From contig WFRA01000274.1 of NCBI GenBank assembly GCA_015486775.1, forward strand, positions 1 to 5,725: a stretch of 5,725 nucleotides of DNA, written 5' to 3'. The stretch comes from Kiritimatiellales bacterium (GTDB lineage: Bacteria; Verrucomicrobiota; Kiritimatiellia; Kiritimatiellales; Pontiellaceae). The position numbers and the translations under genes were made by a program. Below the pieces are notes generated by a model. It did no database searches and was not told where the DNA came from. It was given only the letters and a program-made list of their open reading frames with translations. The number at the start of each line of letters is the position of its first letter. The first letter of the stretch is position 1. This document shows positions 1-5,630 of this stretch, piece after piece.

Positions 1-2
1 GC

Positions 3-182
3 GTGGTCTCGCAGTATTTCGGGCTCAACGGCTGGTGGGACGATATCCATCTCGGTTTCGCGGAGCTGTGCATGGGGGATTTCGAGGCGCATGCTGTCGG
101 CGGCGGCCACACCGATGTGGTGGAGATTCCCGAAATGGCCGAGATTATCCGCCAAAAATTCCAATCCTTGGACGGGGCGTGA
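3..182 (+). CDS. C-terminal end of a thioesterase-like (NRPS-type alpha/beta hydrolase) protein, partial
   Basis: Only the last 59 codons are in the window; the gene enters from the left and stops at TGA 180-182. The frame reads through a Gly-Trp-Trp segment, then a Phe-Glu-Ala-His-Ala-Val strand, then Gly-Gly-Gly-His-Thr-Asp (His codon at 108-110), then a Pro-containing helix ending the protein. This order (Gly-Trp, beta-strand, G-G/D-H with the catalytic His, 'P' and a final amphipathic helix) is that of type I/II thioesterase domains closing NRPS/PKS proteins, where the His belongs to the Ser-Asp-His triad that releases the acyl chain. The Ser and Asp would lie upstream, out of view. The stop overlaps the GTG start of the next gene by four bases, so the two are probably co-translated. 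It could instead be another alpha/beta hydrolase, or a stand-alone thioesterase rather than the end of a large synthetase; the fold is likelier than the exact role. Confidence 0.6.
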   Translation: MVSQYFGLNGWWDDIHLGFAELCMGDFEAHAVGGGHTDVVEIPEMAEIIRQKFQSLDGA

Positions 183-1258
183 CCTGGAAATGCATCCGGT
201 GGGCGTTGTTGCTGGGCTACCTTTCGGCGATGGCCTACTTCGCGTTCCGTCCGTTCCGCCGGGTGCCGGGATGCCGCTATCCGCCAGCCCGGGTGGAGCG
301 CGGGGATGGGGGGCTGCGCTTTTTTGCCGGTGCCGCGCTGGAGGATCGGGAGGGCGGTTCCAACCTCCGGAAGGCGTTCAGGAATGCGGACTGTATTTCC
401 GTGGAGGTACTGCTGAAGGCGGGGTCGCTGGAGCAGGGAGGGCCGGCTAGGATCATCTCCTATTCCCGCGACACGATGTCCCGCAACTTCATGCTGGGGC
501 AGGAGGGGAACGGCCTGGTTTTTCGTTTGCGCACCACCCGGACCGACCATAACGGCATGTGTCCGGAGCTGCTTGTTCCGGGGGTGTTCAGCACAAACCG
601 GTTCCAGCATCTGGTCGTGGTGTACGACGGCGCGAGCGAGCGGCTCTACGTCGATGGCAAGTTGCGCCCCCGGCACATCGCCCTGACCGGCGGATTTGGG
701 GAGTGGGGGCGGAACCACCGGCTGGTGCTTGGCGACGAGGTACCCGGCGGGCGGGTCTGGAACGGGACGATCCGCCGCTTTGCCATCTATGATCGAGCCC
801 TGGGAGCCGACGAAATCGCGGCGCTCCAGGGCGGAACAGCGGTTGGGGGCGCCGTGGTGGAGCGGGATTTCCAAGGGTTGGAATCCGGGGAGCTGGGTGG
901 ATTGGAGCCGCTGGAATACCGCAACCTGTTTGTCTCCACCGACCGCGCGGCATATTCCCTGAAAGATTGCCTGCTGAATATCCTGGGGTTCGTTCCCCTG
1001 CCGTTTTTTGTTTTTCCGCTCTTTTCCCCGCAGGTGCGACGGATGAGGACGTGGGTGGCGGCGGTCGCGATACCCCTTTTGCTGGGGGGGATGATCAGCG
1101 GTTTTATCGAGTGGGTACAGCGCCAATTGGACGGCAGGGTGCCGTGCGCATTGGATTTGGCATACAATCTGTTGGGTACCTTGACGGGCTGCCTGTTGCT
1201 TTGGGTGGTGGTTTCGATCCGCCGCCGTGGAACCGAGAGAAGGAGAACGATAGCATGA
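179..1258 (+). CDS. VanZ-like membrane protein with an inserted LamG (concanavalin A-like) domain
   Basis: A 359-residue protein from GTG 179. Residues about 7-23 form a transmembrane helix. Residues about 45-217 read as a LamG/concanavalin-A-like jelly roll, with the hallmark strand Leu-Tyr-Val-Asp-Gly-Lys (156-161) and the closing Ile-Tyr-Asp-Arg-Ala-Leu...Glu-Ile (203-213). Residues about 262-346 form three more helices with VanZ-family marks: Asn-Ile-Leu-Gly-Phe-Val-Pro (267-273), Glu311-x-x-Gln314, Arg320, Asp326, Asn330 and Gly333. The LamG domain thus lies between the first helix and the rest of the VanZ bundle and is probably outside the membrane. VanZ homologues are linked to glycopeptide (teicoplanin) resistance and occur in polysaccharide and exosortase loci; their chemistry is not well settled. 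LamG domains usually bind glycans or proteins. The GTG was chosen because it gives a GTGA overlap with the previous stop and keeps the whole first helix; the next in-frame ATG (230) would cut that helix, and an ATG at 35 would overlap the previous gene heavily. The upstream ribosome binding site is weak (GGACGGGG, 170-177). The tail after residue 346 is Arg-rich and probably cytoplasmic. Confidence 0.85.
   Translation: MTWKCIRWALLLGYLSAMAYFAFRPFRRVPGCRYPPARVERGDGGLRFFAGAALEDREGGSNLRKAFRNADCISVEVLLKAGSLEQGGPARIISYSRDTMSRNFMLGQEGNGLVFRLRTTRTDHNGMCPELLVPGVFSTNRFQHLVVVYDGASERLYVDGKLRPRHIALTGGFGEWGRNHRLVLGDEVPGGRVWNGTIRRFAIYDRALGADEIAALQGGTAVGGAVVERDFQGLESGELGGLEPLEYRNLFVSTDRAAYSLKDCLLNILGFVPLPFFVFPLFSPQVRRMRTWVAAVAIPLLLGGMISGFIEWVQRQLDGRVPCALDLAYNLLGTLTGCLLLWVVVSIRRRGTERRRTIA
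1240..1245 (+). promoter_or_regulatory. Ribosome binding site of the SDR gene
   Basis: AAGGAG lies inside the end of the preceding gene, 9 bases before ATG 1255. It fixes the start of the dehydrogenase at the ATGA overlap, although the same frame stays open back to 967. Confidence 0.8.
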
Positions 1259-2301
1259 AGATCATTATTGCAGGAAACCTGGGCTTCATCGGCCCGAGCG
1301 TGACGGCGCAGTTCAGATCGACCTTTCCCGACGCGGAACTGGTCGGTTTCGACATCGGATACTTTGCCCACAGCCTCAGCAATGCCGCCCGCCTGCCGGA
1401 AGTCCGGCTCGATCGCCAGGTGTTCGGCGATATCCGAAAATTTCCCGAGGCCTTGCTCGAAGGCGCCGATGCCGTGGTCGATCTGGCGGCGATTTCTAAC
1501 GACCCGATGGGCAAGCAGTTCGAAGAGGTCACGATGGAGGTGAACTATCGGGCCGCGGTCAGGCTGGCCGAAATGTGCAAGCGGAACGGGGTGGGGCATT
1601 TTGTCTACGCATCAAGCTGCAGCATGTATGGCGAGGCGAGCGAATATCCCAAGAAAGAGGACGACGGACTCAATCCGCTCACGGCCTACGCCCGCTCGAA
1701 GGTGGCGGCGGAAAAGGAGCTCGGGCCGCTGGCCGGCGACGGCTTCACCGTCACCTGCCTGCGCTTTGCCACGGCCTGCGGTTTCACGCCGCGCATCCGG
1801 CTCGACCTTGTGCTCAACGATTTCGTGGCCGGGGCGCTCGTCAACAAGGAGATCGGCATCCTGAGCGACGGCACGCCCTGGCGCCCGATGATCAACACCA
1901 AGGACATGGCGCGCGCCTTCGAGTGGGGCGTGCTGCGCGATCCATCCAACGGCGGGGACTTTTTGGCCATCAACACCGGATGCAACGAGTGGAACAACCA
2001 GATCAAACCGCTGGCCGAGGCGGTGGCATCCCAGATTCCCGGCGCATCCGTCAGCACCAACCCCGATGCCGTGCCGGACAAGCGCTCGTACCGCGTCAAC
2101 TTCGATCTCTACAAAAAGCTGGCTCCCGACCACCAGCCGCTTTGTGACCTCGAAAGCACGATCGCCGAGATCAAGGCGGGGCTGGAGGCGATGGCGTTCA
2201 GCGATCCCGATTTCCGCAACTCCCAGTTCATCCGCCTCAAGGTTCTGGCCCGCCATCTTGAAAACGGATTGCTCAACGATAACCTGGAGTGGATACGATG
2301 A
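1255..2301 (+). CDS. NAD-dependent epimerase/dehydratase (extended SDR), probably acting on an NDP-sugar
   Basis: A 348-residue cytoplasmic enzyme, the usual length for extended short-chain dehydrogenases. The nucleotide-binding Rossmann fold opens at the N-terminus with Gly-Asn-Leu-Gly-Phe-Ile-Gly (7-13). Asp33 at the end of the second strand suggests a preference for NAD(H) over NADP(H). Asp-Leu-Ala-Ala (76-79) is the fourth-strand motif. The catalytic triad is visible: Ser121 in Ser-Ser-Cys-Ser-Met-Tyr-Gly, then Tyr145-x-x-x-Lys149. The substrate-side stretch Arg-Phe-Ala-Thr-Ala-Cys-Gly and the later Asp-Gly-Thr-Pro-Trp-Arg-Pro-Met with Asp-Met-Ala-Arg-Ala-Phe match the NDP-sugar epimerase/4,6-dehydratase/reductase group. 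Such enzymes oxidise the sugar C4 (or another) hydroxyl transiently or reduce a keto-sugar. Both ends are coupled by ATGA overlaps: with the VanZ/LamG gene before and the C-methyltransferase after. The methyltransferase partner suggests a keto-sugar intermediate. The exact reaction (epimerase, dehydratase or ketoreductase) cannot be told from sequence alone. Confidence 0.9.
   Translation: MKIIIAGNLGFIGPSVTAQFRSTFPDAELVGFDIGYFAHSLSNAARLPEVRLDRQVFGDIRKFPEALLEGADAVVDLAAISNDPMGKQFEEVTMEVNYRAAVRLAEMCKRNGVGHFVYASSCSMYGEASEYPKKEDDGLNPLTAYARSKVAAEKELGPLAGDGFTVTCLRFATACGFTPRIRLDLVLNDFVAGALVNKEIGILSDGTPWRPMINTKDMARAFEWGVLRDPSNGGDFLAINTGCNEWNNQIKPLAEAVASQIPGASVSTNPDAVPDKRSYRVNFDLYKKLAPDHQPLCDLESTIAEIKAGLEAMAFSDPDFRNSQFIRLKVLARHLENGLLNDNLEWIR
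2286..2289 (+). promoter_or_regulatory. Ribosome binding site of the methyltransferase gene
   Basis: GGAG lies 8 bases before ATG 2298, within the last codons of the SDR gene. It supports ATG 2298 over the in-frame GTG at 2289, which overlaps this motif and would have no suitably spaced site of its own. Confidence 0.6.
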
Positions 2302-3467
2302 AACATGCGGCCTGCCCCAACTGCCGCGGAGCGGATCTGGAGGATTTTTTCACCATCCCCAACGCACCGACGCAAAGCCTCGTCACGATCAAGGACCGCG
2401 ACGAGGCGCTGGCGATTCCCCGCAAGGATATCGTGCTGACCTTCTGCAACTCGTGCGGCTTTATCTTCAATAGCGAATTCGACACGTCGATCGACTACTA
2501 CACCCAGGGCTACGAAGACCAGCAGGGCTTCTCGCCCACCTTCGTGAAGTTTCTCTCGGGGGTGTCGGAACGGTTTATCGACAAGTACGGGATGCGGAAC
2601 AAGAAGGTGGTCGAGATTGGCTGCGGCAAGGGCGACTATCTCCGGCTCTTCTGCGAAATTGGAAACAACCAGGGGGTCGGCATTGATCCCGCGTGGGTGC
2701 CGGGTCGCGGCGGGGAGGTGCCGGGCGTCAGCTTCATCGAGGAATTCTATGCAGAAAAACATGGCGAGCTTCGGCCCGACTGCATCACCTGCCGCCACAC
2801 ACTCGAGCACATCCACGACACCGCCGGATTCATGCAGACCATCCGCAACTCGATTTCCGGTTCCGAACCCATCCTGTTTCTTGAAGTGCCGACCGTTGTG
2901 CGTATCCTTGATATCCAGGCGTTCTGGGATATCTTCTACGAGCATTGCACCTATGTCAGCCCGGGTTCGTTGGCGCGGCTCTTCCGCGCGACGGGGTTCG
3001 AGGTGCTCGACATGTATCTGGAATACGACAACCAATATCTCTTTATCGAGGCCAGGCCCGTCGATGCGCCTTCCCAAAAGATCCACCCCTTGGAAGAATC
3101 CATCGAAGAGCTCAAGGAAAAGACCCGGCACTTTGTGGAGCAGATCAATATCCAGCTCGCCGAATGGCGCGGGCGGCTGACCCGCTTCAAGGAGGAAGGG
3201 AAAAAGGTTGTGGTCTGGGGCGGCGGTTCCAAGTCCGTCGGCTTCCTGACCCAGTTTGCCGATCTCGATGCGATCGCGCATGTTTGCGACATCAATCCCC
3301 ACATGCAGGGCAACTATATTCCAGGCATTGGAAAACAGTATGTCGGCCCGGATTTCCTCGAGGAGTTCAAACCCGATGTGGTGATTGTCATGAATTCGGT
3401 CTACATGGATGAGATCCGCAACGATCTTGCCGGCCGCGGGCTCCACCCCGAAATGCTGGGGCTGTAG
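2298..3467 (+). CDS. SAM-dependent C-methyltransferase of the deoxysugar (TylCIII/NovU/TcaB9) type
   Basis: A 389-residue cytoplasmic protein with the three-part plan of sugar C-methyltransferases. First comes an N-terminal zinc-binding region with two Cys-x-x-Cys pairs (Cys6/Cys9 and Cys50/Cys53). Second is a class I SAM-binding domain with Val-Val-Glu-Ile-Gly-Cys-Gly-Lys-Gly-Asp (104-113) and Asp130 ending the second strand. Third is a C-terminal Rossmann-like domain starting with Val-Trp-Gly-Gly-Gly-Ser-Lys-Ser (306-313). His173 in Glu-His-Ile-His-Asp and Glu215-His216 in Phe-Tyr-Glu-His-Cys-Thr-Tyr fall where the family has its catalytic His and Glu-His pair. Known members methylate C3 of 4-keto-deoxy-NDP-sugars, giving branched sugars. 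A charged helical linker spans about 265-300. The gene starts in an ATGA overlap with the SDR gene, so the two are probably made together and act in sequence. The usual Tyr before x-Glu-His is Phe213 here, with Tyr214 next to it, so the substrate may differ from the classical deoxysugars. The general class is secure; the substrate is inferred. Confidence 0.87.
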   Translation: MKHAACPNCRGADLEDFFTIPNAPTQSLVTIKDRDEALAIPRKDIVLTFCNSCGFIFNSEFDTSIDYYTQGYEDQQGFSPTFVKFLSGVSERFIDKYGMRNKKVVEIGCGKGDYLRLFCEIGNNQGVGIDPAWVPGRGGEVPGVSFIEEFYAEKHGELRPDCITCRHTLEHIHDTAGFMQTIRNSISGSEPILFLEVPTVVRILDIQAFWDIFYEHCTYVSPGSLARLFRATGFEVLDMYLEYDNQYLFIEARPVDAPSQKIHPLEESIEELKEKTRHFVEQINIQLAEWRGRLTRFKEEGKKVVVWGGGSKSVGFLTQFADLDAIAHVCDINPHMQGNYIPGIGKQYVGPDFLEEFKPDVVIVMNSVYMDEIRNDLAGRGLHPEMLGL

Positions 3468-3472
3468 GTTGA

Positions 3473-3483
3473 AAGGAGAAGGA
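3473..3483 (+). promoter_or_regulatory. Purine-rich ribosome binding region of the SUMF1 gene
   Basis: The 22-base gap after the methyltransferase stop is almost all purine. AAGGAG (3473-3478) lies 11 bases and AAGGA (3479-3483) 6 bases before ATG 3490. This and the signal peptide that follows fix the start, although the frame is open further upstream. Confidence 0.75.
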
Positions 3484-3489
3484 AAGGAA

Positions 3490-5613
3490 ATGAGCAGAGG
3501 AAAATTGGCCATCTTGTTGGCGCTGGCAATCCTGCCCGTCGGGATCCGTGCGGATGTCTTCGGAACGGGAACCAACCAGTTTTCGATCGACTTTGTCGAG
3601 ATGGGGAATGTCGGGAATCCGGCGGATGGCTCCGGCTACGGCAGTGTGGACCATGCCTACCGCATGGGCAAATTCGAGGTGACGGTCGAGCAGTTTACGA
3701 AGGCGCGCGCGGCCGACAGCCGGATCGGCGATGGCGACGAGGACTATTGGAACGATGGAACCCGTACCGTGGGGCCGGGTGCCCCGGCTGCCTCCAACAG
3801 CTGGTACGAGGCCGCGATGTTTGCCAACTGGCTGACGACGGGCGATGCCTACGCAGGAGCCTATTCATTCAACTCCAACGGGGTGCTGATCGCGGTGGAT
3901 CGCGATGCGGCCGTGGCGGCCTATGGAACCGCCTATGTGCTGCCGACCGAGGACGAGTGGTACAAGGCCGCCTACTACAAGCCGGCGGCCGATGGCTCCT
4001 ATTCGAAATACAGTAACGGCCTTTCTTCCGATCCCATCCGCGGGACAAGCAATGGATGGAACTATAGCGAGTGGGTATGGCCGAATGGATCGCTGGAGAC
4101 GCATCCCGTGAACGATCCACCGAACTATACATGGGAAACCGGCTTTGGCGGCGAGGAGCAGAACGGTACCTACGACATGGGCGGCAATGTCTGGGAGTGG
4201 TGCGAAAGCGCCTACGATGGGGTGCTCGACGACATGCAGGAGGGGCGTGTCATTCGTGGCGGAGGATACGAAATCAGTGCCCACTACATGTCCTCGGGCA
4301 ACCGCCACCCCGCATTTTCCCCGAGCAATGAACACGAACTGGTCGGCTTCCGCATTGCGGCGATTCCGGCCACCCAGGCCTGGGTGTCGGTTTCCGTTTC
4401 GGGGAGCGGCACGATCGGTGTGGCGGAAGGGTGGCAGCCGTTTGGCACAAACCTGGCTCTGGTTGCCGAGCCCGCCACCAACTGGCTGTTCATGGGGTGG
4501 AGCGGGGATTTGGTGGCCGACTACACGGTCACCTCCACCAACCTTTACGTGGATGGCGACAAGTCGATCGCCGCCCTCTTTTCCGACGATGCGGACGGCG
4601 ACGGCCTGACCAATGCGCAGGAGGTGGTTCTGGGAACGCAGCCCCGCAACGCCGACAGCGACGCCGACGGCATGCCGGATGGGTGGGAGGTGGAGTTTGG
4701 CCTCGATCCGCTTGCGACCAATGCTCTGGCCGATGCGGACTCCGACGGCCGCAAGGATCTCTACGAATTCGCCATGGGCGGCGATCCCACCAATGGGTTG
4801 GATGTCGGGATCGTTCCGTTCTACGTGGTGGCGGTTGAAGGCGGCACCAACCGGCTCGACTACATCCATGCTCGCCGGACCAATGCCGTTTCCCTCGGGC
4901 TCTCCTACACGGTGGAGCGGACGGACGATCCAATGGCTGGAACCTGGACGAACGGCGGATACTCGATCTCTGGAACCAACGGGCTCGGCGGCGGCTTCGA
5001 GTCGCTGACCAACCGGATGGATGTGTGGACTTCCTCCAACCTCTATCTCCGCGTGGCGGTGTCGACGAGCAGCGGGGTGGTCTATTCCGCCGTCACCGAA
5101 GTGACGGAGCTGGATCTCTGGGCGGGGGGCTACGGCCTCTACGGCACCAACGCCGCCGCGTCCGCCGACCCGGATGCGGACGGGCTTTCCAATCTTGGAG
5201 AGTATGGAGCGGGAACGGATCCCACCAATCCGGACAGCGACGCGGACGGCTTGGACGATGGCGACGAAGTCAACATCCATGGAACAAACCCGCTCGACGG
5301 GGATACCGACGCGGACACCTTCGGCGACGGCCTGGAGGTGGCCAATGGCGGCGATCCGCTGGTGAGCGACCAGTGGCGGGTGGATTATATCCGGAACAAC
5401 GGCGAGGCCTACGACCTCTTTTCGTCGAATGCCGTCTTGGATATCCAGGTTGGGGAGGCCGGGTTCGGGGTCTCCAATGAAACGGCCTGGATCCGGCTCC
5501 GGTTCGAGAAGTCGGAGGACCTGGTCACCTGGACCAATGCCGGCGACGAGGTGTACTGGAGCATTCCGGTCGATCCGAGCAATTCATTCTACCGCGTGCA
5601 CGCGGGGCATTAG
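3490..5613 (+). CDS. Secreted SUMF1-fold (formylglycine-generating-enzyme-like) protein with InlB-like and calcium-binding type-3 repeats; probably non-catalytic as an FGE
   Basis: A 707-residue exported protein. Residues 1-21 form a signal peptide: short basic start, Leu/Ala/Ile-rich core, likely cut after Ile-Arg-Ala21. Residues about 25-293 are the SUMF1/FGE-sulfatase fold, with Arg-Met-Gly-Lys-Phe-Glu-Val-Thr, Leu-Pro-Thr-Glu-Asp-Glu-Trp (151-157), Asp-Met-Gly-Gly-Asn-Val-Trp-Glu-Trp (229-237), Arg-Gly-Gly-Gly-Tyr (256-260) and Gly-Phe-Arg-Ile (286-289). Residues about 298-365 resemble a divergent InlB B-repeat ('GSGT...W.F.GWSGD...I.A.F'). Asp-rich thrombospondin-type-3-like calcium sites fill 366-435 and 560-624. 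After each comes a beta-rich stretch with Thr-Trp-Thr-Asn (485-488 and 680-683); the last ends in Phe-Tyr-Arg-Val, a common C-terminal module in Verrucomicrobiota/Kiritimatiellota secreted proteins. True FGEs use two cysteines to oxidise a sulfatase Cys to formylglycine; here those positions are Ile262 and Met267, and the only Cys in the mature protein is Cys238. A binding or surface-display role is therefore likelier than sulfatase activation. No PEP-CTERM, LPXTG or other sorting tail is seen. Confidence 0.9.
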   Translation: MSRGKLAILLALAILPVGIRADVFGTGTNQFSIDFVEMGNVGNPADGSGYGSVDHAYRMGKFEVTVEQFTKARAADSRIGDGDEDYWNDGTRTVGPGAPAASNSWYEAAMFANWLTTGDAYAGAYSFNSNGVLIAVDRDAAVAAYGTAYVLPTEDEWYKAAYYKPAADGSYSKYSNGLSSDPIRGTSNGWNYSEWVWPNGSLETHPVNDPPNYTWETGFGGEEQNGTYDMGGNVWEWCESAYDGVLDDMQEGRVIRGGGYEISAHYMSSGNRHPAFSPSNEHELVGFRIAAIPATQAWVSVSVSGSGTIGVAEGWQPFGTNLALVAEPATNWLFMGWSGDLVADYTVTSTNLYVDGDKSIAALFSDDADGDGLTNAQEVVLGTQPRNADSDADGMPDGWEVEFGLDPLATNALADADSDGRKDLYEFAMGGDPTNGLDVGIVPFYVVAVEGGTNRLDYIHARRTNAVSLGLSYTVERTDDPMAGTWTNGGYSISGTNGLGGGFESLTNRMDVWTSSNLYLRVAVSTSSGVVYSAVTEVTELDLWAGGYGLYGTNAAASADPDADGLSNLGEYGAGTDPTNPDSDADGLDDGDEVNIHGTNPLDGDTDADTFGDGLEVANGGDPLVSDQWRVDYIRNNGEAYDLFSSNAVLDIQVGEAGFGVSNETAWIRLRFEKSEDLVTWTNAGDEVYWSIPVDPSNSFYRVHAGH
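4585..4794 (+). repeat. First block of type-3-like calcium-binding repeats (coding)
   Basis: Encodes residues 366-435 of the SUMF1 protein. Three Asp-x-Asp-x-Asp-Gly loops are visible, around Asp369, Asp389-Asp393 and Asp415-Asp419. Each is followed by a Glu-containing helix and a Gly-x-Asp-Pro or similar turn, as in thrombospondin type-3/EF-like calcium loops. The 18 bases at 4654-4671 recur with one mismatch at 5233-5250 in the second block. Confidence 0.8.
5167..5361 (+). repeat. Second block of type-3-like calcium-binding repeats (coding)
   Basis: Encodes residues 560-624, with Asp-rich loops at 560-564, 582-586 and 605-609 separated by Gly-Thr-Asp/Asn-Pro turns. It copies the organisation of the first block and is likewise followed by a beta-rich module containing Thr-Trp-Thr-Asn, suggesting that a (calcium block + beta module) unit was duplicated. 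Confidence 0.8.
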
Positions 5614-5615
5614 GC

Positions 5616-5623
5616 GGAAGGGG
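5616..5623 (+). promoter_or_regulatory. Ribosome binding site of the FAD oxidoreductase gene
   Basis: GGAAGGGG lies 7 bases before ATG 5631, in the 17-base gap after the SUMF1 stop. No hairpin terminator fits in this gap, so transcription may run on from the upstream genes. Confidence 0.65.
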
Positions 5624-5630
5624 ATTGAAA

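Noticed and set aside
35..178. Upstream extension of the VanZ/LamG protein to ATG 35
   Set aside because: The added residues are Arg/Gly-rich without a pattern and would overlap the thioesterase-like end by about 150 bases; GTG 179 gives a normal 4-base overlap just before the first helix.
967..1254. Upstream extension of the SDR protein
   Set aside because: The Rossmann strand and Gly-rich loop begin directly at ATG 1255, which has a good ribosome binding site. The extension lies over the VanZ coding region.
787..1599. Open frame of 270 codons on the - strand spanning the VanZ/SDR junction
   Set aside because: It crosses two well-supported + strand genes and shows no coherent domain.
2109..3575. 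Long open frame of 488 codons on the - strand opposite the SDR end and methyltransferase
   Set aside because: The + strand frames here carry clear family motifs and proper starts. The opposite frame shows no recognisable domain and is open because of the high G+C codon pattern.
3865..5280. Long open frame of 471 codons on the - strand opposite the SUMF1 gene
   Set aside because: Its composition mirrors the Asp/Gly-rich repeats of the + strand, with no domain of its own; it is a shadow frame.
3490..5613. Active formylglycine-generating enzyme for sulfatases
   Set aside because: Both catalytic cysteine positions are replaced and no sulfatase gene is in the window.
5550..5613. PEP-CTERM or other sorting signal at the C-terminus of the SUMF1 protein
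   Set aside because: The end is polar with Phe-Tyr-Arg-Val and has no Pro-Glu-Pro, hydrophobic helix and basic tail.
5614..5630. Terminator between the SUMF1 gene and the oxidase gene
   Set aside because: The 17 bases contain no inverted repeat followed by T residues; they hold only a ribosome binding site.
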